Shown here piece after piece: positions 1 to 6,999 of a DNA stretch of 44,590 bases (positions are counted from its first letter, which is position 1; each line of letters begins with the position of its first letter). Origin of the DNA: Solitalea koreensis (GTDB lineage: Bacteria; Bacteroidota; Bacteroidia; Sphingobacteriales; Sphingobacteriaceae); contig NZ_FXSZ01000014.1 in NCBI RefSeq assembly GCF_900182575.1, positions 1 through 44,590 on the forward strand, in the 5' to 3' direction. Position numbers and translations under genes: made by a program. The notes under the pieces were generated by a model. The model searched no databases and had not been told where the DNA came from. It was given only the letters and a program-made list of their open reading frames with translations.

Positions 1-53
1 CTGTAATCTTTTTGAGTCTTTCTTTGATAACCCTTAAATTCCTGATCTTTCAT
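1..53 (-). CDS. Transposase N-terminus (OrfA-like), partial
   Basis: The ATG at 53-51 (minus strand) opens a frame reading MKDQEFKGYQRKTQKDY before the window ends. The basic, lysine- and glutamine-rich start resembles the helix-turn-helix OrfA of IS3-family elements in Bacteroidota. The same 17 codons occur at the right end of the window. Only the first residues are visible, so family and intactness are uncertain. Confidence 0.5.
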   Translation of the reverse strand, partial: MKDQEFKGYQRKTQKDY

Positions 54-95
54 ATAGTTAACACGTCTTGTGTCAACTTATTTCAGGACGCTACA
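1..95 (-). mobile_element. 5' end of an IS3-like insertion sequence (partial, leaves the window to the left)
   Basis: Read on the minus strand this begins TGTAGCGTCCTGAAATAAG and runs 42 nt to an ATG that opens the transposase reading frame. The 95 bases are an exact reverse complement of 44496-44590, which is what identifies them as a repeated element. The TG start and a short leader before a lysine-rich OrfA-like start fit the IS3 family, but the family call rests on only 17 residues. The element continues outside the window, so its far end and target duplication cannot be seen. Confidence 0.75.
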
Positions 96-106
96 CTGTA
101 AATAAG

Positions 107-146
107 AAAAAAGGCAGATCGCATTAATGCAGATCTGCCTTTTTTT
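107..146. terminator. Bidirectional rho-independent terminator
   Basis: GGCAGATC (113-120) pairs with GATCTGCC (132-139), flanked by six A on the left and seven T on the right, so it can work in both directions. The loop holds a further palindrome, GCATTAATGC. It lies 11 bp inside the IS end, with no intact gene to the right for it to terminate; the gene it served was probably to the left, before the insertion. Confidence 0.75.
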
Positions 147-939
147 CTGAGGGGTTTGTCCGGCAAAGCTAGTAATAAGCGCTCTGCCCACCTCACGACA
201 TTTTTAATTATTCCCCTCCCAGTACTACTTCTACTTAATGCTGTTATCATTTTTTCGGGACAATTTGGCTGACTAAAAATGTGCAACGACTTGGCTACAT
301 TGGACAACGACAACTATCTTGGCAATGTGTATAGCATTAGCCTGCAAAATTCAGGACTGGACAAGACAAATTAATCTGGTGGACACTAAAACAACTTGGC
401 AAATGAAAGCACGAACCGCTAACAATTAAGACTTTGTTGCGTTTGAAGGTACGAACAATGAAGTCAGTGTTGCACGGAAGCTTGTGCTTCCTGCCAGACA
501 GAGTCTTCGGTTTTATTTATACTTCAAAGTGACGCGAAAAGCTTAACACGTTGGAGTACCATGGCCGATCAAACGGAACGCGACTATGGAAAGCTGCCTG
601 TTCAGGAGGAAAAGGAAAGATAATGGGCCAAATATCACCCTATGTCAGCAATACTCTTTACAAAACATTCGATTATATTTTTGTATATTTACAAACACCT
701 GTTTTATAGCTACTTAACTATAAAACAACCCATATAAAGCGTTCAATTCTTCCCAAGCATTTAGCATTAAATCAACTTTTAATTAAACCCTATAGGTTAT
801 GATATGTCTTTATGCTTTCTTCTTAAAACAGGATCCGTGACAAATGGCGGATGGCTTATAGAATTCGGCCGAATTTTAACCAACTTGTAAATTAACTGAT
901 TGCTTAATAATCCTATCGTTTAACCAAAATTTTATCGTT
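147..939. other. Gene-poor stretch, probably a remnant of accessory DNA
   Basis: No convincing gene is present in almost 800 bp. A 32-codon frame at 279-377 ends just before a cassette-end sequence (408-423) and may be the tail of a lost cassette gene. There is a hairpin with 9-bp arms at 701-726 (GTTTTATAG / CTATAAAAC) and an isolated promoter-like TATTTTTG at 676-683 without a matching upstream TTG. The stretch looks like eroded DNA between the IS and the first intact gene. Confidence 0.5.
408..446 (+). repeat. Solitary cassette-end sequence
   Basis: AGCACGAACCGCTAAC (408-423) differs by one base from AGCACGAACCGGTAAC at 6166-6181, and both are followed by a short T-rich segment ending in TTGCGTT. 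At 6166 the sequence marks the downstream end of a cassette-like unit whose upstream end carries the complementary sequence. Here no upstream partner is visible, so the rest of the unit seems to have been lost, possibly with the IS insertion. Confidence 0.5.
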
Positions 940-1314
940 ATGAAAAAATGTATCGTTCATGGTTTGTTAATGATAACCATGTTATTCTTGTTTACAAGAG
1001 TTCAGGCACAACAAACAATTCCTACCGCAGAAGAACGTTCAACTAAACTCACCGAATGGATGAAGACCAATTTGCATTTGACTGCTGAACAGGTGCCGAA
1101 AGTACACGACATCAACCTGAAATATGCTAAAAAAACGGATGATCTCATGCTCGGGAATCACTCAAAGGAGGATAAAATGCATATAACCAAAGTCAATAAT
1201 CAAGCAAAAGAGGGAGAATTAAAAATGGTATTTACAGAAGATCAATTCAAAACCTACAAAGCAAAAAAAGAGGAGATGAAAAAAGAGATTCAAGATGAAA
1301 TGAAAAAGCAATAA
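940..1314 (+). CDS. Small secreted LTxEQ-type periplasmic protein
   Basis: A 124-residue protein with a signal peptide (hydrophobic stretch about residues 7-20, likely cleavage after VQA, residues 21-23). The mature part is helical and highly charged, with an LTAEQ segment near residue 50 and a very lysine/glutamate-rich C-terminus. Short secreted helical proteins with LTxEQ motifs resemble the Spy/CpxP group of periplasmic stress chaperones and their Bacteroidota relatives. The resemblance is in composition and motif only, so a chaperone role is an inference. It is a single-gene unit closed by the terminator at 1336. Confidence 0.7.
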   Translation: MKKCIVHGLLMITMLFLFTRVQAQQTIPTAEERSTKLTEWMKTNLHLTAEQVPKVHDINLKYAKKTDDLMLGNHSKEDKMHITKVNNQAKEGELKMVFTEDQFKTYKAKKEEMKKEIQDEMKKQ

Positions 1315-1335
1315 AAATTAATATTGTCAACTATT

Positions 1336-1387
1336 CATCCGATGACCAGATATAAGGTAGCAATAAAGTCATCGGATGGATTTTATT
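1336..1387 (+). terminator. Terminator of the LTxEQ protein gene
   Basis: CATCCGATGAC (1336-1346) pairs perfectly with GTCATCGGATG (1368-1378), followed by GATTTTATT. It starts 21 bp after the stop codon. The U-run is modest. Confidence 0.7.
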
Positions 1388-1558
1388 ATGCACAGCTTTC
1401 GCCAAAAATATAAAAAGGAAAACTTAGTCTAGCCGATCGGTATACTCCTTAAATGTTACTTTTGATCTGGACACACTACAAGATACTTTAAAGAGCTTTC
1501 GGGCTCTCTTTTTCTTTCAACAAATTCTGCTCTAAGTTGTTAATAAACCCTGAAAACA
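1388..1558 (+). other. Intergenic stretch with a possible small transcript
   Basis: No gene is visible. TACTTTTG at 1457-1464 matches the Bacteroidota -7 element, although no TTG lies at the right distance upstream. A small terminator-like hairpin follows at 1492-1513 (AGAGC / GCTCT, then CTTTTTCTTT). Together they could define an RNA of about 40 nt. The neighbouring genes on both sides have their own terminators, which leaves this hairpin otherwise unexplained. Confidence 0.25.
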
Positions 1559-1560
1559 GA

Positions 1561-1606
1561 AAGAGGCCGTCTCCTATGTTTTTTCAAACATAGGAGACAG
1601 CCTCTT
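1561..1606. terminator. Long-stem terminator of the Cys-rich lipoprotein gene
   Basis: The arms 1561-1581 and 1586-1606 pair at 20 of 21 positions around a TTTC loop and are A-rich on one side and T-rich on the other. It lies 13 bp beyond the stop codon of the minus-strand lipoprotein gene and probably works in both directions. Confidence 0.85.
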
Positions 1607-1619
1607 TTTACGCAAATTC

Positions 1620-2216
1620 CTATTCTGTTAAATCTTTATGAAACTGTATATTTCCAGAGGTTAAATCTATAAAAGGATTAACACCAACTGTGAAATCGCA
1701 AGCACATACAGCCCTAGCGTCTTTTGGATCCACACCAAATCTAGGCAGACTTACCTGATCTTTAGGATCATCTTTATGTGCAGGTTCTCCATTATCATCG
1801 GCTCTCCATATGGCAAGTGATCCAGGACTTACACTGTTTTTAGATTCAACACCAACGAACCAGGCAATTTCATTATCACCTACATGCTGAATTTTTAAGC
1901 AAATAACATCTCCATGACGATTCTCTTCTTTGTTGTTATGATCAACGAATTCAAATTCTCCTATATCACCTGTTTTTTTGATCCCATCACCATGAAATGA
2001 AAATGTGATGTTGACGTCGCTGCCGTTATTAACGGTGCAGCTACCTGCTGTTACTTTTCCGGATTCACAACCGTTGTTGCAAGGGCAACCGCATTTTTCA
2101 ATCGCTTTTTGCAGAATTGCATCCTCTGTATTGACACTTACTTTTTCAGACTTGGTACAAGCTGATACCAATAATAATGCTACTGCAGAAGTTTTTAATA
2201 AAGAGAGCGTTTTCAT
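1620..2216 (-). CDS. Cys-rich lipoprotein of unknown function
   Basis: A 198-residue protein with a lipoprotein signal: a hydrophobic stretch near residues 9-18 and the lipobox VSAC with the lipidated Cys at residue 20. A dense cysteine cluster (CGCPCNNGC, residues 42-50) follows, and further cysteines lie near residue 58 and at a CAC motif near residue 172. Such a pattern suggests metal binding or disulfides, but I recognise no family. It is a single-gene unit with a well-formed promoter (2277-2306) and a strong terminator, so it is probably expressed. The name is descriptive only. Confidence 0.65.
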   Translation of the reverse strand: MKTLSLLKTSAVALLLVSACTKSEKVSVNTEDAILQKAIEKCGCPCNNGCESGKVTAGSCTVNNGSDVNITFSFHGDGIKKTGDIGEFEFVDHNNKEENRHGDVICLKIQHVGDNEIAWFVGVESKNSVSPGSLAIWRADDNGEPAHKDDPKDQVSLPRFGVDPKDARAVCACDFTVGVNPFIDLTSGNIQFHKDLTE

Positions 2217-2276
2217 AGATGTTAATTTTGGGTTAAATTAAATAAAGCATTTGTTATCAAGTGTTTATGCGTAATT

Positions 2277-2306
2277 CAAAGATATCGCTTATTTGATATT
2301 GGACAA
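2277..2306 (-). promoter_or_regulatory. Promoter of the Cys-rich lipoprotein gene
   Basis: On the minus strand, TTG (2306-2304) and TATCTTTG (2284-2277) are separated by exactly 19 nt, matching the Bacteroidota consensus TTG / TAnnTTTG. The predicted transcription start lies near 2270, giving a leader of about 55 nt. The same -7 octamer and the same spacing recur before the OmpA-family gene at 40406-40435. Confidence 0.65.
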
Positions 2307-2350
2307 GTTTATCGATAATACGCTTTTTCAACAATTAGTTTTACAACTAA

Positions 2351-3337
2351 ATGAAAATCAGTAAATTAAACAATCCAAACTTACACTTTATACCTATGAA
2401 TTTATTCCTACTTGATGAAACGAAACGAGTTCTATTGCTTCAACAAAAAAGTTTACGCACACAGCAGTCCTATTCCGATTGGATTTACCGTTTCCTAATT
2501 TTTAATAAAAAGCACTCTCCAGACGAGTTCAATGAAAAAGGAATTTCCATGTTTCTGGATTTTCTTTCTAAAGAACGACATTTATCCGCTGCGACTTGCA
2601 ATCTGGCGCTACAGGCAATCCTTTTCCTTTACCGAAATGTTCTGCATCAATCAGTTGAAAACAAAACAACATTAAGGATGCAAAAGCAATTGACCCTGCC
2701 GGAAACACTGACCAGAAACGAGATAAATTTAATTTTAAACCATTTGAAAGAGGAAACCCGGATGATGGTTTCTTTATTATACGGTTGTGGTCTTAACCTA
2801 AAAGAGTGTCTTTCTTTGCAAATAAGCGACATTGATCTCTGCAAAAAGGAGCTATTCGTTAAATCTGACAATTCATCCATCAGGAGAAAATTAAGTTTAC
2901 CCGATTGCCTCCTTGTTCCAATAAATGATCGCATTCAAAAACTTAAACTCAGACACGAAGCATTGGAAAGATTGAGCGCTGCTAAAAAGACTAATCAAAG
3001 CGTCTTAATCACAGATTTTCATCAACAACTCTTTTTTCCTGCAACCAAACCTGGGTACGATGCAAATTCAGGGCAACTGTGTATGTTTCAGCGAAGTGAT
3101 GGTTTTCTTACCAAAGCAATCAATAAGGCCGCTTTGGAAGCTGGAATTTTTAAGCGTATTACTTGTCATATGTTTCGCCACAGTTATGCTGTACATCTTT
3201 TGGAGCGAGGCTATAGCGTTCGCGTTGTGCAAAAACTACTTGGCCATGTCGACATTCGCTCTACAATGATTTATACTCGAGTGCTAAATGCCAACACCAA
3301 GGTTCTAAGCCCTCTGGATGAGCTGATTATTAGATAA
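2351..3337 (+). CDS. Integron-integrase-like tyrosine recombinase, probably inactive
   Basis: A 328-residue tyrosine recombinase. The N-terminal SAM-like domain (about 30-105) contains LRTQQSYSDW, very like IntI (LRTEQAY..W). The catalytic domain keeps H273-x-x-R276 (HMFRHS), H299 (LLGH) and nucleophile Y308 (MIYTR), and ends in SPLDEL, a hallmark of integron integrases. The IntI-specific insert is recognisable around 223-245 (FFPA..., DANSG) but lacks its tryptophans. The first catalytic arginine of LLYGTGMR is N149 here, and the beta-hairpin lysine of GKGSKDR is I177. With both lost, recombination activity is doubtful although the frame is intact. The start may be here or at 2396 (second ATG). 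An NTF2-like lipoprotein gene follows 35 bp downstream; a cassette-like unit lies 0.75 kb away. Confidence 0.8.
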   Translation: MKISKLNNPNLHFIPMNLFLLDETKRVLLLQQKSLRTQQSYSDWIYRFLIFNKKHSPDEFNEKGISMFLDFLSKERHLSAATCNLALQAILFLYRNVLHQSVENKTTLRMQKQLTLPETLTRNEINLILNHLKEETRMMVSLLYGCGLNLKECLSLQISDIDLCKKELFVKSDNSSIRRKLSLPDCLLVPINDRIQKLKLRHEALERLSAAKKTNQSVLITDFHQQLFFPATKPGYDANSGQLCMFQRSDGFLTKAINKAALEAGIFKRITCHMFRHSYAVHLLERGYSVRVVQKLLGHVDIRSTMIYTRVLNANTKVLSPLDELIIR

Positions 3338-3372
3338 GGACATAATTAAACTTCTATTTTGATAAAGACAAC

Positions 3373-3858
3373 ATGAGAAATTTAATGGTCTTCATTTTTC
3401 TGTTTTTGGCATTAGTTTCTTCTTGTTCTGCTTCCAAAAACAGTATGCTTAAAGAGTTGAAGAACTACAAACCAGATTCTCAACCATTATATGATTCTAT
3501 CGTTCATCTTGACAGTGTGTTCTTTGAAGCATATAACACCTGTAATCTTGATAAGCAAGCTGAGTTATATGCTGATAGTATCGAGTTTTATCACGACAAA
3601 GGAGGCTTAATGACCTCAAAGAAGGCGCTTCTTGAGGCTACTAAAAGAAATATATGTGGTAAAGTAACCAGAGAATTGGTAAAGGGCAGTATAGAAGTAT
3701 ATCCGATTAAGGGTTATGGCGCAGTGGAAATGGGCCTGCATAAGTTTCATAATAATACTGAGAAAGAAGGCTCTCCAGCTCACGCCGGAAAATTTATCAT
3801 AATTTGGCAGCACAAAAACAACGATTGGAGAATTAAACGAGTGGTAAGCCTGCATTAA
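3373..3858 (+). CDS. NTF2-like (SnoaL/DUF4440-type) lipoprotein
   Basis: A 161-residue protein with a lipobox (VSSC, lipidated Cys at residue 18). The rest follows the NTF2-like pattern: an early helix (LDSVFFEAYNTCNLDKQAELYAD, residues about 46-68, written here only to locate it by its ends LDS and YAD), a segment SIEFYHDKGG, and a strand ending in WQHKNNDWRIKRVVS. This matches secreted SnoaL/DUF4440 relatives of Bacteroidota, which are of mostly unknown function. It starts 35 bp after the integrase gene on the same strand and may share its transcript. Whether it is linked to the integrase in function is unknown. Confidence 0.65.
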   Translation: MRNLMVFIFLFLALVSSCSASKNSMLKELKNYKPDSQPLYDSIVHLDSVFFEAYNTCNLDKQAELYADSIEFYHDKGGLMTSKKALLEATKRNICGKVTRELVKGSIEVYPIKGYGAVEMGLHKFHNNTEKEGSPAHAGKFIIIWQHKNNDWRIKRVVSLH

Positions 3859-3880
3859 AATATCAAAAACGACTTCCCCT

Positions 3881-3912
3881 CTCCTAAGTCTTCCTTTAGG
3901 ATGACTTAGGAG
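3881..3912. terminator. Perfect-arm hairpin after the NTF2-like gene
   Basis: CTCCTAAGTC (3881-3890) pairs with GACTTAGGAG (3903-3912), and the loop itself folds (TCCT / AGGA), giving a nearly continuous 15-bp stem. It starts 22 bp after the stop codon, so a terminator role is likely, but there is no T-run. It could also be a REP-like element. The rest of 3913-4086 holds no gene. Confidence 0.5.
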
Positions 3913-4086
3913 TATCAATAAAAACAGAGACTCCGCCTGGCCGATGGCAATGAACCTACCACATCACAACCAAGGGTTTTGATCAGATTAAAAGTCCGTT
4001 GGATCGGTTGTATATTTAAGTAGAATGGTTATTTTAGAAGTTCGGCTACCCAAAAAAACAAACAGCAGGGGACAGATAAATGGAAT

Positions 4087-4131
4087 ATATACGCAACTCC
4101 GTTTCTTAAAATGAAGAGTAGTTGCGTATAT
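4087..4131. repeat. Hairpin at the upstream end of the cassette-like unit
   Basis: ATATACGCAACT (4087-4098) pairs with AGTTGCGTATAT (4120-4131), a perfect 12-bp stem with a 21-nt loop. From memory, hairpins of the type ATACGCAACT...AGTTGCGTAT followed by GTTAGCGG are dispersed in Bacteroidota genomes; I cannot run the search here. It lies 10 bp before the core GTTACCGGT. Confidence 0.7.
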
Positions 4132-4192
4132 TAATAAATTGTTACCGGTCATGCTATGACTACACACAAACCAAGAAAAAGATGAACAATAA

Positions 4193-6154
4193 ATGACAAG
4201 AAGTTACTACTCAAATACATTTTCTTACTTCTTGCCTGACGATAGCGACAAAATACTTGGACAGCTAATTCGTAACCATGACTTTGCTGTTGAAAACTTA
4301 CAACGAAATGCTTGGATAAAACAAATTGAGATTTTAAAGTCCGTATTGACGCCGTTTAAAAACGGACAGATTTACTTTGAATTCTCTATTCCGAGGATGG
4401 GCAAAAGGGTTGACAACATCCTAATAATTGACGATTTCATTTTTGTAGTTGAATTTAAAGTTGGTGATACGGAATATCAGAAGCACGCAATTGAACAAAC
4501 CATTGACTACTGCTTAGACTTGCAGAATTTTCATGAAGGTAGCCATCACGAAAAAATAGTTCCAATCTTGATTTCAACAAAAGCACCAGAAATTGAAAAT
4601 GTTTTTAAAATCAATAACAACCTATTTGAACTACTTAAAGCAAATCAAAACAATATTGCCCAAATTATAAACCAAACACTTTTATTAAGTGATAGAAATA
4701 AAATCAATCCTACGCAATGGGAAAATTCTATTTATAAACCGACACCAACAATAATTGAAGCTTCACAAGCACTTTATCGGGGACATTCAGTTTCAGAAAT
4801 TTCAAGAAGTGATGCAGGAGCCATAAACCTTTCGAAAACGACTGAATGCATTAATCGAATAATCGAAAAATCAAAAACAACCAATTCTAAATCTATTTGC
4901 TTTTTGACAGGTGTTCCTGGTGCAGGAAAAACTTTAGCTGGACTTAACATAGCCAACGAAAGAAGAAAAGCACATGAAGATGAGAATGCAGTTTTTCTTT
5001 CCGGCAACGGTCCCTTGGTTTATGTTTTAAGAGAAGCCTTGGTTAGAGATGAAGTTCAACAAGCCAAAGAAAATGGTGAAAAACTAACAAAGAAAAAATC
5101 TGCAATAAAGGCTAACGCCTTTATTCAAAATATCCATCATTTCAGAGACGACAATTTAATTTCATCAAAAGCACCAGATGAAAAAGTAGTCGTCTTTGAT
5201 GAAGCTCAGCGAGCATGGACAAAAGAGAAAGCAACTTCCTTTATGAAATCAAAAGGAAAAGAGTTCGAAATGTCAGAACCCGAGTTTTTAATTGACGTAA
5301 TGAATAGACATGAAAACTATTGCACAATAATTTGCTTAGTTGGTGGCGGACAAGAAATCAATACTGGTGAAGCTGGTCTTTCAGAGTGGGTAATTGCATT
5401 AAAAAATCACTATCCGAATTGGGACATTTATTATTCGAACCTAATTACGGCAGACAATGATTATCTAAATGACAAAACTTTAAAAGATTGGCTTAAAGAA
5501 AACGGAAATGCAGAGACTGAACTTCATTTATCAGTTTCAGTTCGTTCCTTCCGTTCTGAAAAAATATCCAGCTTTGTTCATGCTGTAATTGATGGCAATG
5601 CTAGTCAAGCTAAAACAATTCTAAATGAAATCGACACACTTTTTCCAATTCGGCTAACAAGGGATGTTAATGTTGCTAAGGATTGGCTACGGAAAAATAA
5701 AAAAGGAACAGAGCGAATTGGACTTGTTGGTAGTTCAGGTGGAAGAAGATTAAGGCCTTTAGGAATTGATGTTAAAAATGAAATTACAGCAGAAGATTGG
5801 TTTTTAAATGATGCGTCAGACGTTCGCTCATCTCATTATTTAGAATTAGTTGCGACCGAATTTGACATACAAGGTTTGGAAATCGACTATGTTTGTTTAG
5901 CGTGGGACATCAACTTCTACTTTGGTAACGGTGAATGGCATTATCAATCATTTGAAGGGACAAAATGGAAATGGATTAACAGTGAAATTGATAAATCATA
6001 TTTACGAAATGCCTACAGGGTTTTAATGACAAGGGCTAGACAGGGGTTAATTATATTTATTCCTCATGGTGACAATTTAGACCAAACAAGACCAAATGAA
6101 CTCTACGACAATACATATAATTTTTTAAGCTCATGCGGCATTCAGACAATATAA
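4193..6154 (+). CDS. PD-(D/E)XK nuclease plus DUF2075/Schlafen-type SF1 helicase, putative defence protein
   Basis: A 653-residue protein. The N-terminal domain (about 1-180) shows a RecB-type nuclease signature: D74, then E87-x-K89 (VVEFKVG), and Q102-x3-Y106. The helicase part starts with Walker A GVPGAGKT (240-247) and Walker B VVVFDEAQ (332-339), and continues with a VRSFRSE motif (near 452-458), a DIQGLEID motif near 562, and the C-terminal arginine motif NAYRVLMTRARQG. This is the DUF2075 (Schlafen group 3-like) arrangement. Single-gene nuclease-helicases of this kind include the phage-defence protein Nhi of staphylococci, though I recall that link rather than having tested it. The gene is alone inside a cassette-like unit, which fits defence cargo. 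Its native substrate and trigger are unknown. Confidence 0.75.
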   Translation: MTRSYYSNTFSYFLPDDSDKILGQLIRNHDFAVENLQRNAWIKQIEILKSVLTPFKNGQIYFEFSIPRMGKRVDNILIIDDFIFVVEFKVGDTEYQKHAIEQTIDYCLDLQNFHEGSHHEKIVPILISTKAPEIENVFKINNNLFELLKANQNNIAQIINQTLLLSDRNKINPTQWENSIYKPTPTIIEASQALYRGHSVSEISRSDAGAINLSKTTECINRIIEKSKTTNSKSICFLTGVPGAGKTLAGLNIANERRKAHEDENAVFLSGNGPLVYVLREALVRDEVQQAKENGEKLTKKKSAIKANAFIQNIHHFRDDNLISSKAPDEKVVVFDEAQRAWTKEKATSFMKSKGKEFEMSEPEFLIDVMNRHENYCTIICLVGGGQEINTGEAGLSEWVIALKNHYPNWDIYYSNLITADNDYLNDKTLKDWLKENGNAETELHLSVSVRSFRSEKISSFVHAVIDGNASQAKTILNEIDTLFPIRLTRDVNVAKDWLRKNKKGTERIGLVGSSGGRRLRPLGIDVKNEITAEDWFLNDASDVRSSHYLELVATEFDIQGLEIDYVCLAWDINFYFGNGEWHYQSFEGTKWKWINSEIDKSYLRNAYRVLMTRARQGLIIFIPHGDNLDQTRPNELYDNTYNFLSSCGIQTI

Positions 6155-6165
6155 TGATTAAGAGA

Positions 6166-6197
6166 AGCACGAACCGGTAACACGGGTTTTGCGTTAG
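6166..6197 (+). repeat. Downstream end of the cassette-like unit
   Basis: AGCACGAACCGGTAAC (6166-6181) is followed by ACGGGTTTTGCGTTAG. TAAC (6178-6181) and GTTA (6193-6196) could form the closing pairs of a short stem. It starts 11 bp after the helicase stop codon. Its core is the exact reverse complement of 4141-4149. The element is only about 30 nt, shorter than classical attC sites. Confidence 0.55.
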
Positions 6198-6285
6198 TAA
6201 ATTCGGCCTGACCAATGAAGATCTGGGCTTTGAGCCTTTAATGGCATCTTTTTTAACATTAGTCAGAATCTTTTACAATACAGCT

Positions 6286-6999
6286 ATGAAAATAAACATC
6301 CCACAACCTTGTTCAGAGAATTGGACTGAGATGAGTTCTTCAACTTCAGGACGTTTTTGTACTTCCTGTCAAAAAGAAGTCATTGACTTTACACTACACG
6401 TTGATAATGAGATTGTGGCTAGTTTAAATCAATTGAACGGAAAAATTTGCGGACGCTTTACTAATGACCAATTAGATAGGACTTTACTTAAGAACAAATC
6501 TACTTCTGTGAATTTCACTTCGTTTTTAAGTATTCTTGGTTCTATCTTTTTATTTCATTCACCACCAACAAAAGCGGCAATAAAGCCCAGTCAACTTATT
6601 CAAATTTTACCATCTTCAAATGATAATCTTAAAAAAATAACACCTAAAGTTGCAGATAGCTTAAAACATATACGAGGAAAAGTGATTGATTCTGATAATT
6701 ATAATAATAATATTAGTGGTGTCGCTGTGTTAATAAAAGGAACAAACATCGAAACACATACAGATGAAAATGGTGAATTTACCTTGGTTATTCCTGATAC
6801 CATCAGCCTTAATGCCATTATTTTATTTAAATATATAGGCTTCGCACAAAAGGAGCTACCTCTAAAAGCTTTCACAACAGATATGGAGGTAGTGGAAATG
6901 AGGCCTACGACCCTTGCAATGGGAGAAGTAGTGGTTACACCCATCGTAAAAAAAGCTACTTTCTGGGGGAAGATTAAAAGAGCATTTGGCGTAAACTAG
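6286..6999 (+). CDS. Carboxypeptidase-regulatory-like domain protein with Cys-rich N-terminus
   Basis: I place the start at ATG 6286 (MKINIPQPC) rather than at an ATG 45 bp upstream, because the family begins with this segment: a conserved C..NW..M, then FCTSCQKEVIDF (about residues 20-31). A hydrophobic segment near residues 64-77 may span the membrane. From about residue 114 (IRGKVIDSD) there is a carboxypeptidase-D regulatory-like beta-sandwich, as seen at the N-terminus of many SusC/TonB-dependent receptors, ending with a VVVTPIVKK strand. The combination is common in Bacteroidota proteins of unknown role. It lies just outside the cassette end and its length is 237 residues. Confidence 0.65.
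   Translation: MKINIPQPCSENWTEMSSSTSGRFCTSCQKEVIDFTLHVDNEIVASLNQLNGKICGRFTNDQLDRTLLKNKSTSVNFTSFLSILGSIFLFHSPPTKAAIKPSQLIQILPSSNDNLKKITPKVADSLKHIRGKVIDSDNYNNNISGVAVLIKGTNIETHTDENGEFTLVIPDTISLNAIILFKYIGFAQKELPLKAFTTDMEVVEMRPTTLAMGEVVVTPIVKKATFWGKIKRAFGVN

Larger units (their letters stand above)
4087..6197 (+). mobile_element. Cassette-like unit carrying a nuclease-helicase gene
   Basis: The unit starts with a hairpin (4087-4131) and the core GTTACCGGT (4141-4149). It contains one gene (4193-6154) and ends with ACCGGTAAC (6173-6181), the exact reverse complement of the core. The match extends outward to about 15 nt with one mismatch and one gap (AGCATGACCGGTAAC against AGCACGAACCGGTAAC). The other copy of the end in this window (408-423) reads CCGCTAAC, so the G in CCGGTAAC is a variant shared by both ends of this one unit. 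In an integron cassette the start and the first arm of the attC site come from the same site and are complementary, which is exactly this pattern. It is short for an attC site, so the recombination route is inferred. Confidence 0.5.

Noticed and set aside
83..313. Minus-strand frame of 76 codons
   Set aside because: It runs through the IS end and the terminator hairpin, has no recognisable protein features and lacks a promoter.
2005..2241. Plus-strand frame of 78 codons
   Set aside because: It is antisense to the Cys-rich lipoprotein, whose lipobox, promoter and terminator are clear.
4087..6197. A classical integron with attI and full-length attC sites
   Set aside because: The cassette ends are about 30 nt, the units are not contiguous and no attI is recognisable; only an integron-like arrangement can be claimed.
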